Assembly: GCA_900552245.1 (NCBI GenBank)
Contig: URYY01000002.1
Coordinates: 1 to 51,048, forward strand
DNA length: 51,048 bases
DNA from: an uncultured Opitutales bacterium
GTDB taxonomy: Bacteria > Verrucomicrobiota > Verrucomicrobiia > Opitutales > Intestinicryptomonadaceae
Direction: 5' to 3'
Under the pieces are notes generated by a model. It saw nothing but the letters and a program-made list of their open reading frames with translations, was not told where the DNA came from and made no database searches. Position 1 is the stretch's first letter; each line of letters opens with the position of its first letter. A program made the position numbers and the translations under genes. Of the stretch, positions 17,525-25,744 are shown piece after piece.

Positions 17525-18285
17525 GCTTGGGGCTTGCGCAAGCTTCTCAAAATTCGGCGGAGGCCTTTTTGCGCGGGTTAAATCCCTGCACAAAGCTTGC
17601 CTCTTTGCTTGTTTTTGTAATATCGGTAGTTTCGGTGGGCAAATACGAACTTTCGAGCTTAATCGTATATTTGTCGCTTCCCATCTTTGCGTCGGTTATT
17701 CTAGAAATGTCGGCTTGGCAAATTTTTCTAAGGACTATGCCTGCGGTGCTTCTTGCGGCGGCTGCGGGGCTTGCAAATATCTTTACCGACACAAGCGCTG
17801 CTTTTGAAATTGCAAATGTGGGTGTAAGCTTAGGAGTGCTCTCTTTTTTAACTCTAATTTTAAAGGCTTATCTTTGCGTATCGCTAGCAATTGTCCTTTC
17901 GCGCACAAGCTCTCCAAACGACATTGCCTACGCGCTCGGGAAATTTAAAATGCCCTGCATTATTGCGATACAGCTAATGCTTACAGCGCGCTATCTCGAG
18001 ACCATAGGCGGCGAGGCCTTTAGAATTTGCAGAGCCTACGCGCTGCGCTCACCCAAGCATCCCAAAATTAGGCTAAGGCATTTCCCGCACATATTCTTGT
18101 CTCTGCTTTTGAGGAGCGTTGACAGGGCGAATAGAATTTACAAGGCGATGCAGTGCAGGGGCTTTGATCCGCGAAATTACAAATTTAGAAATATTGCATT
18201 TAAGTTTGCAGATTTTGCGTTCTTTGCGGCTTTTCTTGCACTATGCTGTGCGCTTAGATTTTTTAATCCGGCAAAATTTTTTTAG
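17521..18285 (+). CDS. larQ: ECF transporter T component LarQ (CbiQ family)
   Basis: This 254-aa polytopic protein couples the ATPase to the metal-binding subunit. It shows the CbiQ opening (LNPCTKLASLL), several hydrophobic segments, and the cytoplasmic coupling helices around ARYLETIGGEAFRICRAYALR and SVDRANRIYKAMQCRGF, whose Ala-Arg-Gly type motifs contact the ATPase. The only sensible start is TTG at 17521, which overlaps the larMN stop as TTGA. Confidence 0.88.
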   Translation: MSLGLAQASQNSAEAFLRGLNPCTKLASLLVFVISVVSVGKYELSSLIVYLSLPIFASVILEMSAWQIFLRTMPAVLLAAAAGLANIFTDTSAAFEIANVGVSLGVLSFLTLILKAYLCVSLAIVLSRTSSPNDIAYALGKFKMPCIIAIQLMLTARYLETIGGEAFRICRAYALRSPKHPKIRLRHFPHIFLSLLLRSVDRANRIYKAMQCRGFDPRNYKFRNIAFKFADFAFFAAFLALCCALRFFNPAKFF

Positions 18286-18295
18286 AGTTTAAAAT

Positions 18296-18994
18296 ATGGT
18301 AGATATTAAAAATGCGACTTTAATTTACCAGGGGGGCAAGCGAGCCTTGGACGCAGTTTCTCTAAATCTTAGCGCGGGTGATACATGCGCAGTTCTGGGC
18401 GCAAACGGGGCGGGCAAAAGTTCGCTTTTGTGGGCCATTATGGGCTTGCTTGAGCTGTCCGGTGGCGAGATCCTTTTAGACGGCGTGAAGGTCTGCAAAG
18501 AAAACGCAAAAAAGGTGAGGAGCATAGCGTCTTTAGTTTTTCAAAATTCCGACGACCAACTGTTTTTCCCAAGCGTAGTTGAGGATGTTTCCTTCGGGCT
18601 TATAAATTCGGGTTTGAACGAAGCCGAAGCAGAGATGCGCTGCGATGAACTTCTGGGCAGATTCGGTATTTCCCACTTAAAGTACCGCCAAAACCAGCAC
18701 TTGTCAGACGGCGAAAAGAAGAAGGTTGCAATATGCACATCTTTAGCATGCTCTCCAAAGATACTTCTTTTGGACGAGCCTTCCGCGCTTTTGGACCCGA
18801 GGAGCAAGCGCGAGATGTCCGAAATCGTAAAGTCGCTTGAAGCTACGGTGATTTTGACTACGCACGATATAGATTTTGCGCGCTCATGCTGCAAATATTG
18901 CCTTATTTTAAAAGAGGGCAGGAGGGCGGCCTTCGGGGAGGCTTGCAAATTGCTAAGCGACGACAAGCTGATGTTTGAGTGCTCTTTGGCGTAA
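18296..18994 (+). CDS. larO: ECF transporter ATP-binding protein LarO (CbiO family)
   Basis: This 232-aa ABC ATPase powers the LarMNQ importer. Walker A is GANGAGKSS, the signature is LSDGEKKKVAI (LSGGQ variant), Walker B is ILLLDEPSALLDP, and the H-loop is LTTHDIDFA. VFQNSDDQLFFPSVVEDVSFG is the Q-loop region typical of ECF ATPases. ECF modules often carry two different ATPases; only one is here, so it would act as a homodimer. It ends the operon, 10 nt after larQ. Confidence 0.92.
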   Translation: MVDIKNATLIYQGGKRALDAVSLNLSAGDTCAVLGANGAGKSSLLWAIMGLLELSGGEILLDGVKVCKENAKKVRSIASLVFQNSDDQLFFPSVVEDVSFGLINSGLNEAEAEMRCDELLGRFGISHLKYRQNQHLSDGEKKKVAICTSLACSPKILLLDEPSALLDPRSKREMSEIVKSLEATVILTTHDIDFARSCCKYCLILKEGRRAAFGEACKLLSDDKLMFECSLA

Positions 18995-19448
18995 ATTCTG
19001 CCACTTTTTACGCTTGCGGTTCGCAGCTTATCTATTAGCGCGGATACTTTGAGCTATGCACTAAACTTTTTTGCAAGACTTTGCATTGGCTTAAATTATC
19101 GCGCGATAAGTCAAAGTCCCAATATTTAAGGTTAATTTTGCGAGGTGCTGTAAATTGAAAAGCGAAATTTTAGAAATTTTTCTTTTATTTTGACAGCGCG
19201 TTTTAATTTCTCAATTAGCGCAGAATTTACGCGCACTATCAAGCGATTCTTGCAAAGCAATATTTGAAAAAGTTTTGGTAGAAATAGCAGATTAAGGGCA
19301 ATGTGAACTTTTGTTAAAAAGAAATTTTCATAGATTTGCCCCGCAACTTAGAGATATAGCAAGCCTTTAGGATTTATGACATTATGAGTAACTTTTGCGG
19401 GGCAAAATTTTTAAGAGGCCTTTTCTGGCAATAGCGAAAATGGCAAAA
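18995..19448. other. Intergenic region with a 12-bp inverted repeat
   Basis: No convincing gene is seen between larO and the tRNA. The AT-rich stretch holds one notable structure: TTTGCCCCGCAA (19335-19346) and its exact complement TTGCGGGGCAAA (19395-19406), with a 48-nt loop and then ATTTTT. It could be the far end of the lar transcript, a small structured RNA or a terminator with a long loop. Confidence 0.4.
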
Positions 19449-19451
19449 AAA

Positions 19452-19480
19452 AATCGCACTCTTTGGAGTGCGATTTTTTT
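19452..19480. terminator. Bidirectional terminator between the lar operon and tRNA-Asn
   Basis: A perfect stem AATCGCACTC (19452-19461) / GAGTGCGATT (19466-19475) with a TTTG loop has a run of A before it and a run of T after it. It can therefore stop transcription from both sides, namely the lar operon (+) and the tRNA gene (-). Confidence 0.88.
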
Positions 19481-19483
19481 AAC

Positions 19484-19558
19484 TGGCTGCTCAGGTTGGG
19501 GTCGAACCAACGACCAAGTGATTAACAGTCACCTGCTCTGCCACTGAGCTACTGAGCA
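19484..19558 (-). tRNA. tRNA-Asn (anticodon GUU)
   Basis: The minus strand reads as a 75-nt tRNA with the CCA end encoded. The acceptor stem is TGCTCAG / CTGAGCA. The D arm contains TAGCTCAGTGGCAGAGCA, the anticodon stem is GGTGA / TCACT with loop CTGTTAA (anticodon GTT), and the T arm contains GGTTCGACCCC. The terminator lies 4 nt beyond its 3' end. Confidence 0.96.
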
Positions 19559-19679
19559 CCGTTAAAAATGAAGCCCCCATTAAGCCTTTTTTTGCCTGAT
19601 TTGTCAATAAATTTTTTAAATTTTTTTAGGCTAATTTTCACTTCTGTTACAACTTATTAAATATTAAAATCTTTCAAAG

Positions 19680-20567
19680 CTAAGATTCTTGGATTTTTTC
19701 CTCATCAAAGTCGTCCACCTCAAAAATCGCATCTGAACAGGCTATTTTGAGGGGGCTTTTACTTAGAATTTTCCCGCAAATCTTGCCTTTATCTTTGCAG
19801 TCAAGCTTCTCTGCGATGTGCCCGCGCCAAACTACTATGCGCTTTCCATCGCTATCAAAGAAGGCTCCGGGGAAGGGGTGGCTAACCGCGCGAACCAAAT
19901 TAAAAACTTCGCGCGCGCTCTTTGTAAAATCTATTCTGCCCATCTCGGGCGTGCGCTTCCCGAAGTAGGAGGCCTTGCTCAAATCTTGCTTCTTAAGTTT
20001 CGGATTGCCGCTTAAAAGGCTATCTAGGCTTCTTCCCAAAACTTCCACGGCAGCTTTTGTAATTCGAGGCGTTACATCTCCTACATATTCGTCGGGCGCA
20101 ATTTGCACCTTTTCTTGGTCCACTATGTCGCCCGTATCAAAGCCCTCCTCCAGAACGTGAAGGCTCACGCCACAGTGGTCTTCGCCGTTTATAATAGACC
20201 AATTTAGCGGCGCTCTGCCCCTGTATGCGGGCAGGTAGGAGCCGTGCATATTGTAGGCGCCGAGCTTGGCGAGCTTAAAAATTGAAGGCGGAATAAAGTT
20301 TCGGTAGTAGAGCGATAAAATTAAGTCGGGCTTAAGCTCTTTTGCCAAGTCCTCCCACTCCTTTGCCTTCAAGCTCTTCGGCTTGTAAACCGGAATATTA
20401 TTTTGCTTTGCAAGGCTTTCTGCGCTTTCAAACCACTGATTCTCGTGCGGGTCGGTATCGTGCGTAAATACGGCAACTACATCGCAGCCACGCTCTAGCA
20501 ATAGCTTTAGGCACTTGTAGCCAACATCGCTAAAACCGAAAAATAAGACTCTGGGCTTAATTTGCAT
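19680..20567 (-). CDS. Formyltransferase related to the ArnA N-terminal domain
   Basis: This 295-aa folate-dependent formyltransferase is closest by eye to the N-terminal half of ArnA, which formylates UDP-4-amino-4-deoxy-L-arabinose. YNMHGSYLPAYRGRAPLNW gives N106 and H108, and EGFDTGDI gives D144, matching ArnA N102/H104/D140. FTHDTDPHENQWFESAESLA and YFGKRTPEMG also match. The C-terminal dehydrogenase of E. coli ArnA is absent. It starts 4 nt after the ArnC-like gene, which supports a joint role in formylated aminosugar lipid synthesis. Methionyl-tRNA formyltransferase is less likely because of the ArnA-specific motifs and neighbour. Confidence 0.78.
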   Translation of the reverse strand: MQIKPRVLFFGFSDVGYKCLKLLLERGCDVVAVFTHDTDPHENQWFESAESLAKQNNIPVYKPKSLKAKEWEDLAKELKPDLILSLYYRNFIPPSIFKLAKLGAYNMHGSYLPAYRGRAPLNWSIINGEDHCGVSLHVLEEGFDTGDIVDQEKVQIAPDEYVGDVTPRITKAAVEVLGRSLDSLLSGNPKLKKQDLSKASYFGKRTPEMGRIDFTKSAREVFNLVRAVSHPFPGAFFDSDGKRIVVWRGHIAEKLDCKDKGKICGKILSKSPLKIACSDAIFEVDDFDEEKIQES

Positions 20568-20571
20568 GGGG

Positions 20572-21546
20572 CTATGCCTTTGACTCCTGCTGTGTTTCGC
20601 CGGATTTTTCATCCTTAGGGTCACTAAAGCCGTACATGTTTCTTACTACGTACTTCGGGCGCGCCTGCACAATCTGGTAAATTCGCCCCACATACTCGCC
20701 AATAAGCCCAACGCCTATCATTGCAACGCTAATTAGGAAAAACAGTATCGCAAAGAGTGTGAATACGCCCTCGGCTTCGGCACCCTCGAACAAGCGCCTG
20801 TATAAAAGTATAATAACTAAGATTAAACTGCCCAAGCTGCTAGCAAAGCCAAAGAGAGTGAACAGTTGCAGGGGCATTAGCGTAAAGCCCGTGACCAAAT
20901 CGAAATTTAGTCGGATGAGCTTGTAGTAGCTATATTTGGACTCTCCCGCCTTGCGTGCGCAGTGCTCGACTTCAACGTCGGTCGGGTTTGCCGCAAAGCG
21001 ATAGGCTAGGGCGGGGATAAAGGTTGAGCGCTCGTCGCTGTGGATTATGGCGTCAACTATGGGGCGCGTGTAGGCTCTTAACATGCAGCCTTGGTCGAGC
21101 ATTCTTATGTCTGTCATGGCCTCGCGCATCTTGTTTACGATTTTTGAGGCGTAGCGCCTGCAGAATGAGTCTTCGCGCTCTTTCCTGTAACCGCCTACGG
21201 CGTCGTAGCCCTCTTCCACCTTTGCGATGAGTTTAGCGATTTCCTCGGGCGGATTTTGCAAATCGGCGTCTATTGTCACTATTACATCGCCCTTGGCGTG
21301 CTCCATAGCGGCTATGATAGCCATGTGCTGGCCGAAATTTCCGTTAAAGTCTATAACCCTCACGACATCTGGGTTGGTGTCGTAAAATCCCTTTAAGATT
21401 CTTCCTGAAGAGTCGCGGCTGCCGTCGTTAGTAAATATTATCTCCCAGGGCTTTCCGATGGCCTTCATAGAACTTTTTATGCGCTCGAATAGTTCGGGGA
21501 GGTTTGCTTCTTCGTTGTAAACTGGTACGATTACGGATATGAACAT
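20572..21546 (-). CDS. ArnC-like undecaprenyl-phosphate aminosugar transferase (GT2)
   Basis: This 324-aa membrane glycosyltransferase moves a sugar, probably 4-formamido-4-deoxy-arabinose, onto undecaprenyl phosphate on the cytoplasmic face. The GT2 domain shows VIVPVYNEEANLPEL, FTNDGSRDSS, DFNGNFGQHMAIIAAMEHAKGD-like text and DADLQNPPEEI. ERSTFIPALAYRFA and AGESKYSYYKL follow, all very like E. coli ArnC. Two C-terminal TM helices lie at about 230-255 and 265-290. ArnB, ArnD and ArnT are not in the window, so the final target (lipid A or another glycan) is inferred only. Confidence 0.85.
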   Translation of the reverse strand: MFISVIVPVYNEEANLPELFERIKSSMKAIGKPWEIIFTNDGSRDSSGRILKGFYDTNPDVVRVIDFNGNFGQHMAIIAAMEHAKGDVIVTIDADLQNPPEEIAKLIAKVEEGYDAVGGYRKEREDSFCRRYASKIVNKMREAMTDIRMLDQGCMLRAYTRPIVDAIIHSDERSTFIPALAYRFAANPTDVEVEHCARKAGESKYSYYKLIRLNFDLVTGFTLMPLQLFTLFGFASSLGSLILVIILLYRRLFEGAEAEGVFTLFAILFFLISVAMIGVGLIGEYVGRIYQIVQARPKYVVRNMYGFSDPKDEKSGETQQESKA

Positions 21547-21932
21547 AATTTCATGATGAAGTGATGCTTTGCTTTGTCAAATTTTAAAAGGAGCTCTTGC
21601 TGGGATTTAGTGGGATAAATATGACGCGAAATGCAAATCGCAAAGCTAAATCGCGTATTCAAAAATAAGTTTACTTTTGCCTGCAGTTAGAGAATGCGTC
21701 GCGCGAGTTTTGCGCTATGGCTTTTTACGAGAGCTTTTCGACTGCGCGAGAATGAAAATTTATTGTCCTAAATGTTAGCATATCAGAGTGGAAGAAATGA
21801 GTGAGGGGGGGAATAGCCTAAAAAAATAGGAGACTAAAAGCTTGGGGCGATTTCAAGCTTGCCGATTCTATTTTAGTGGAAGGCTTTTTATTTTTCGCAA
21901 ACTTGCAATTTTCACAAACCCGCAAGATTCGC
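21547..21932. other. Intergenic region, no gene seen
   Basis: The 386 bp between the ArnC-like gene and the LysE gene, both minus-strand, show no supported ORF, RNA gene or strong terminator. A G-run (21804-21811) followed by AT-rich sequence is the only notable feature. Confidence 0.5.
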
Positions 21933-22562
21933 TTAGCAGAGCAGGCTTGCGAGGGCAAGGCTTACAAAAATTGCAACTCTCACGTACTTTTCAATTACCC
22001 AGAATACTCCGCGCGCCAAAATGGGCTTTAGCTTTGCGCCGAGTATCGCGACACTTCCCATAACTAAAAGTGCGCTCAAAAGGAAAATCGCGCCTAAAAT
22101 CACAATCTGAAGCCAAATTGCAAGCTGAGTGCCCTGCCTTGTAAATTGGGGCAAAAATGCGATAAAAAATAGCAGAACCTTGGGGTTTAGCAGGTTCATC
22201 ATAATTCCGCGAGCGTAGAGGTTCTTAAGAGATTTCTTTTCGGAATTAGAGGCGCTTGCATTTTGCGCATTTTTCTTTGGGTCTTCGCGCAGAGCAAGAT
22301 AGGCCAAGTAGGCAAGGTAGATAGCGCCGAATATTTTTACGCACCAAAAGGCCTTTGGCGAATTTACGATTAAGATGGAAAGGCCGGCCGCGCAAATTGC
22401 AGTGTGGGCAACTATTCCCGACACAAGCCCGAGTGCGAGCGTCAAAGCCGAGCGCGCGCCCTTTGAAATGCTTAGCGCAAGAACATATAAAATGTCGGGC
22501 CCGGGAGCCGCCGAAAGCAAAACTGATGTCAGAAAAAAACTTAAAACTATTTCAAAATCCAC
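21933..22562 (-). CDS. LysE/RhtB family amino acid exporter
   Basis: This 209-aa inner-membrane protein has about six hydrophobic segments. AAPGPDILYVLALSISKG near residue 19 is the family signature (PGPD). The GAIYLAYLAY segment and GIMMNLLNPKVLLFFIAFLPQF are also characteristic. Members export basic or neutral amino acids such as lysine, homoserine or threonine; the substrate is not predictable here. It stands alone with no close partner gene. Confidence 0.92.
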   Translation of the reverse strand: MDFEIVLSFFLTSVLLSAAPGPDILYVLALSISKGARSALTLALGLVSGIVAHTAICAAGLSILIVNSPKAFWCVKIFGAIYLAYLAYLALREDPKKNAQNASASNSEKKSLKNLYARGIMMNLLNPKVLLFFIAFLPQFTRQGTQLAIWLQIVILGAIFLLSALLVMGSVAILGAKLKPILARGVFWVIEKYVRVAIFVSLALASLLC

Positions 22563-22858
22563 TTTGCGAAATGAAGATTTTTAAGCGGAATTTGTCAAAT
22601 AAGTTTTTGCTCGCATTGTCTAAATTAAAAGAGCAGGGGGGCAAATTCTAGCTCCGATAAAATTAAACTCTCATTGAATCGCGACACTTGTTTTTCTGCA
22701 AATTGACTTACGCGGGCTTGAGAGCTTTTGCAAAGTCGGTAGGCTTTTTGCTTTTTTCCTTTATGCGAATTTTTTAGAATATTTTAACCTTTGCGGCTTT
22801 GCGCTTCTATATGCTTAAACTCTTAAATCCCTTTAGAATACTAACGTATTTAAATATC

Positions 22859-23371
22859 TTAAGCGAGGCATATAGCAGTTATAATAAGGCAGAAAAGAAG
22901 GAAAAAAACAAGGAATATCAAACTAGAGTTAAGCAAGCTAAAGGCTCCGCCCTCTCTTTCTCTTCTAAGCCTAATAAAAAGCTCAAGATTTCTCGACGTA
23001 ATTAGAAAGTAAAGAATCGGCGGAAGCAGAAAATACAGCATGTGGATTATATTGCCGTCCTCAAGTATGTAATAGGACTGGTAATACACTGGATAACATA
23101 CTTGAGTAATAACAAAAAATTTAAGAATGGGAAAAAACAGCAACATAATTAAGATTCTAAAGATGATGCTAATTTTAAGCCTTTCTATATCTAAGAGAGC
23201 GATTGAAAAATAGAGCATATCGACAATTACAAATGCAACGGGTACAGGGGTGTATTCGATGCCAAATGGGAGTCTAATTAGAAAAGTTATGGGAATAATT
23301 AAAGTCGCAATTCCAAGGATAAGCCGTTCACGCTTCCACTGCTTTTGAATTTCTGGATTTTTATTTTCCAT
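22859..23371 (-). CDS. Unrecognised small membrane protein, paralogue A
   Basis: The family is not recognised. The 170-aa product starts with a charged segment (MENKNPEIQKQWKRER) followed by four or five hydrophobic helices, near residues 16-36, 43-61, 67-90, 107-124 and 148-168. A cytoplasmic Arg/Lys cluster (RLRRER) precedes the last helix, and LPPILYFLIT is conserved in all three copies. No signal peptide cleavage site or catalytic motif is seen. Its first 48 residues differ from paralogue B at only three positions, so the duplication, or a gene conversion, is recent. Confidence 0.6.
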   Translation of the reverse strand: MENKNPEIQKQWKRERLILGIATLIIPITFLIRLPFGIEYTPVPVAFVIVDMLYFSIALLDIERLKISIIFRILIMLLFFPILKFFVITQVCYPVYYQSYYILEDGNIIHMLYFLLPPILYFLITSRNLELFIRLRREREGGAFSLLNSSLIFLVFFLLFCLIITAICLA

Positions 23372-23546
23372 AGATAAATTAGGGTAGAATTTTTTTGTCG
23401 GGTAATTTTTGACAAGTAAGAAGTATTTTTATAGAGCTTGGATAAGCACTTTTCCTAGAGTCGGGTAGCTATATTTATATTTTTGTACTATGTTTTTTAT
23501 TCTCCTTTTGGCTTTTATTTTAAGGGAATTGATATGTTTTGATTTT

Positions 23547-24059
23547 TTATGCAGGGGTAAAAGCAGGCAAAAGAAGGCAAAAAAGAATGAAAACCTTAAG
23601 GAACATCAAAATAGAATCTCGCAAGTTAAAGGTTCCTCCCTCAGTTTCTCTTCTAATCCTAATAAAAAGCTTAAGGCTCCCGGCTGTAATTAGAAAATAT
23701 AGAATCGGAGGAAGCAGAAAATACAGCATATGGACTGTATTATCTCTCCAAAATATGTAGCAATATGACTGGTAACAAGCTTGGCAATATACTAGAAAAA
23801 CAAAAAATTTAAAAATGGGGAAAAATAGCAATATAATTAAGGCTCTAAAGATGATGTTGATTTTAAGCCTTCCCATATCGAAGGCAACGACGGAAAAATA
23901 GAGCGTATCCGCAAACACAAATGCAACGGGTACAGGTGGGTATTCGATGCCAAATGGGAGTCTAATTAGAAAAGTTATGGGAATAATTAAAGTCGCAATT
24001 CCAAGGATAAGCCGTTCACGCTTCCACTGCTTTTGAATTTCTGGATTTTCCTTTTCCAT
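23547..24059 (-). CDS. Unrecognised small membrane protein, paralogue B
   Basis: This is a second copy of the same unrecognised family, 170 aa with the same layout of a charged N-terminus and four or five hydrophobic helices. Against paralogue A the N-terminal third is nearly unchanged, whereas the loop around residues 85-105 (YCQACYQSYCYIF) and the C-terminal 30 residues differ strongly. This suggests relaxed or diversifying change in those parts. About 150 bp separate it from copy C, and that spacer resembles the one between A and B. Confidence 0.6.
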   Translation of the reverse strand: MEKENPEIQKQWKRERLILGIATLIIPITFLIRLPFGIEYPPVPVAFVFADTLYFSVVAFDMGRLKINIIFRALIILLFFPIFKFFVFLVYCQACYQSYCYIFWRDNTVHMLYFLLPPILYFLITAGSLKLFIRIRRETEGGTFNLRDSILMFLKVFILFCLLLPAFTPA

Positions 24060-24066
24060 AGATAAA

Positions 24067-24180
24067 TTAGGGTAGAATTTTTTTGTCGGGTAAATCTTGA
24101 CAAGTTAGAAATATTTTTATGGAGCTGGGATAAGTATTTTTTCTAGAGTTGCGCGGGGTATATTTATGTCTTTGCGCCAT
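24067..24180 (-). CDS. Possible 37-aa leader ORF upstream of paralogue B
   Basis: In the repeated spacer an AGAAGGAG lies 9 nt before an ATG (24180-24178). The frame runs 37 codons and ends 7 nt before the start of paralogue B. In the A-copy spacer the equivalent codon is ATA and the frame is short, so the peptide is not conserved. It may be a relic or a chance ORF. Confidence 0.2.
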   Translation of the reverse strand: MAQRHKYTPRNSRKNTYPSSIKIFLTCQDLPDKKILP

Positions 24181-24209
24181 GTTTTTTTATTCTCCTTCTG
24201 GCTTTTATT

Positions 24210-24731
24210 TTAAGAAACTATACACATTTTCAGTACCGGTATTGTTATAAAGATTACTGCTAGCAATATTAGCAGAAATATTAGAATCAGATTTATTGGT
24301 CTCAAAGGGCCGTGTTTTCTTTCTCTTCTAAGTTTAATAAAAAGCTTCAAATTTCTAGCTGTAACTAAGAAGTAAAGAATAGGCGGAAAGAGAAAATATA
24401 ATATGTGGCCTATATTGCCGCTCTCAAATATGGTGTGTATAGGGTAGCACTTGAAGTTAAATACAAGAATTGCCAAAATTTTAGAGACGGGGAAAAATAA
24501 TAGTATAATTAAGACTCTAAAAAAGACGTTAATTTTAAGCCTTTCCATATCGTAGGCAGCTACTGAAAAATAGAGCATATCGGCAATTACAAATGCAAAG
24601 GGTATAAAACCGCACTCGCGGCCGAAAGGGAGCCTAAGTATAAAAGCTATGGGAATAATTAAAGTGGCAATTCCAAGTATAAGCCAATCTCGCTTCCATA
24701 GCTTTTGAATTTCCTGGTTTTCGTTTTCCAT
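24210..24731 (-). CDS. Unrecognised small membrane protein, paralogue C
   Basis: This third and most diverged copy is 173 aa. It keeps EIQK-WKR, LILGIATLIIPI, RLPFG, ADMLYFS, RLKIN, LIILLFFP and PPILYFL, so these are the family core. It is the promoter-proximal copy on the minus strand and has a different upstream region (GT-rich, without the block shared by A and B). The role is unknown. Conserved charged N-termini and helices suggest an inner-membrane protein. Confidence 0.6.
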   Translation of the reverse strand: MENENQEIQKLWKRDWLILGIATLIIPIAFILRLPFGRECGFIPFAFVIADMLYFSVAAYDMERLKINVFFRVLIILLFFPVSKILAILVFNFKCYPIHTIFESGNIGHILYFLFPPILYFLVTARNLKLFIKLRRERKHGPLRPINLILIFLLILLAVIFITIPVLKMCIVS

Positions 24732-24959
24732 AGTGATTGTGGGGTTGGGGTATTTTGTGTGGGGATTTAAAAAAGCCTCTTAGGCTAGACGCGCAAAAAT
24801 TTTAAAGCTTATTGCTTCGCGCAAGTAATTGCAGTAACTTTTGCGAAAGCGCGATGGAGCCGAGGCGCACCCGCTTTTGAGGAGGCGCTCATTCGGACAA
24901 ATCCTAACTTACTTTAAGGCAAGCGATACAAAACCGCCCCCTTCGGGGCAAGTAAGCAA

Positions 24960-24989
24960 GAAAAAGCCCGAGCTCTGGAGCGCGGGCTT
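24960..24989 (-). terminator. Rho-independent terminator of the LUD gene
   Basis: A long hairpin has outer stem AAGCCCG (24964-24970) / CGGGCTT (24983-24989) and inner stem GCTC / GAGC. On the minus strand it runs into TTTTTC. It lies 40 nt downstream of the LUD gene stop. Confidence 0.82.
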
Positions 24990-25028
24990 AAAATCGCTTT
25001 TTTATCTAATTTTGTCAAGAAAATAGGC

Positions 25029-25631
25029 TCAGTATCCGTATTTTCCCGATAGAATAATAATGTACATCTCCATTTTATTTACAGGGTAAGTTATTATACT
25101 TGTGACCCTGCAAATTCTGTCGGGAGAGTTGCAGTTGTAGCACTTGTCGGCCTTTATGGCGCAGGGAGTCTTTTTGTTGAGCCTGCGAGCGTTCAGGGGG
25201 GCTGCTATGTTCTTTGCCCTGAAAAGCGCGCCTGCAATGTCGCCTTCAATCTTATTTTCGCCAAATACAAAAAATACCTTTTTGCCCACTCCGTAGCTTG
25301 TGGCGCAGACTCTGTTGCCGTTTCCGTCTATATTTACCAAGGCCCCGTCGGCCGAGGCGGCATTTACACTCGTAATGTAGGCGGGGGCGGCGTTTTCCAT
25401 TTCAAGTATGCCTTCTGGCTTTGCCTTCATGTGCCAAAAGAGCTTTCCGCGCGCCGCAAGCTTATCCGCCCAGCCAAGCTCGTCTATAGTCATAGAGCCT
25501 CCTATGCCGAGGTCGGAGCTGCCGATTTTTGAAATGATAAAGTCCAAAGCCTCTTCTGGCTTTTCAAAGAAATTTACAAAAAAGCCCTTGCGCTTGAATG
25601 ATTCTATCGCCTTTTGCGTCAGTTGATTCAT
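25029..25631 (-). CDS. LUD-domain protein (LutC/YkgG, DUF162 type)
   Basis: This 200-aa protein carries the LUD fold found in lactate-utilisation proteins such as LutC and in the C-terminal part of LutB. GIGGSMTIDELG (42-53), SVNAASADGALVNIDGNGNRV and FVFGENKIEGD are family motifs. The C-terminal part has a cysteine group (CYNCNSPDRICR) common in stand-alone anaerobe members. LutA and LutB are not next to it, so a link to lactate oxidation is not shown; many stand-alone members have no known role. It is transcribed alone with its own terminator. Confidence 0.85.
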   Translation of the reverse strand: MNQLTQKAIESFKRKGFFVNFFEKPEEALDFIISKIGSSDLGIGGSMTIDELGWADKLAARGKLFWHMKAKPEGILEMENAAPAYITSVNAASADGALVNIDGNGNRVCATSYGVGKKVFFVFGENKIEGDIAGALFRAKNIAAPLNARRLNKKTPCAIKADKCYNCNSPDRICRVTSIITYPVNKMEMYIIILSGKYGY

Positions 25632-25744
25632 CTGTATTTCTCCGATTCTAATTTTGTGTTAAATTTTGTGAGCCGATATTTTTTTCGCGCCGCGTGTCTA
25701 CGGGGGCCCCGATTTATAAAGCGTGGATTGGGTAGATTTAAGCG

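Larger units (their letters stand above)
22859..24209. repeat. Tandem duplication: membrane-protein gene plus spacer, two units
   Basis: Two units of about 680 bp lie head to tail: 22859-23546 and 23547-24209. Both the gene and the spacer are repeated. The stretch covering the first 40 or so codons and the next 40 nt upstream is nearly identical (about 23240-23410 against 23928-24098), while the C-terminal codons have diverged. A third, older gene copy follows at 24210-24731, with a different upstream spacer. Confidence 0.85.

Noticed and set aside
22799..23005. Plus-strand ORFs over the paralogue array (also 23490-23693)
   Set aside because: They are antisense shadows of the repeated genes; their similarity to each other follows from the duplication.
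24841..25026. 61-codon plus-strand ORF before the LUD gene
   Set aside because: It runs through the terminator hairpin of the LUD gene and has no domain or ribosome binding site.
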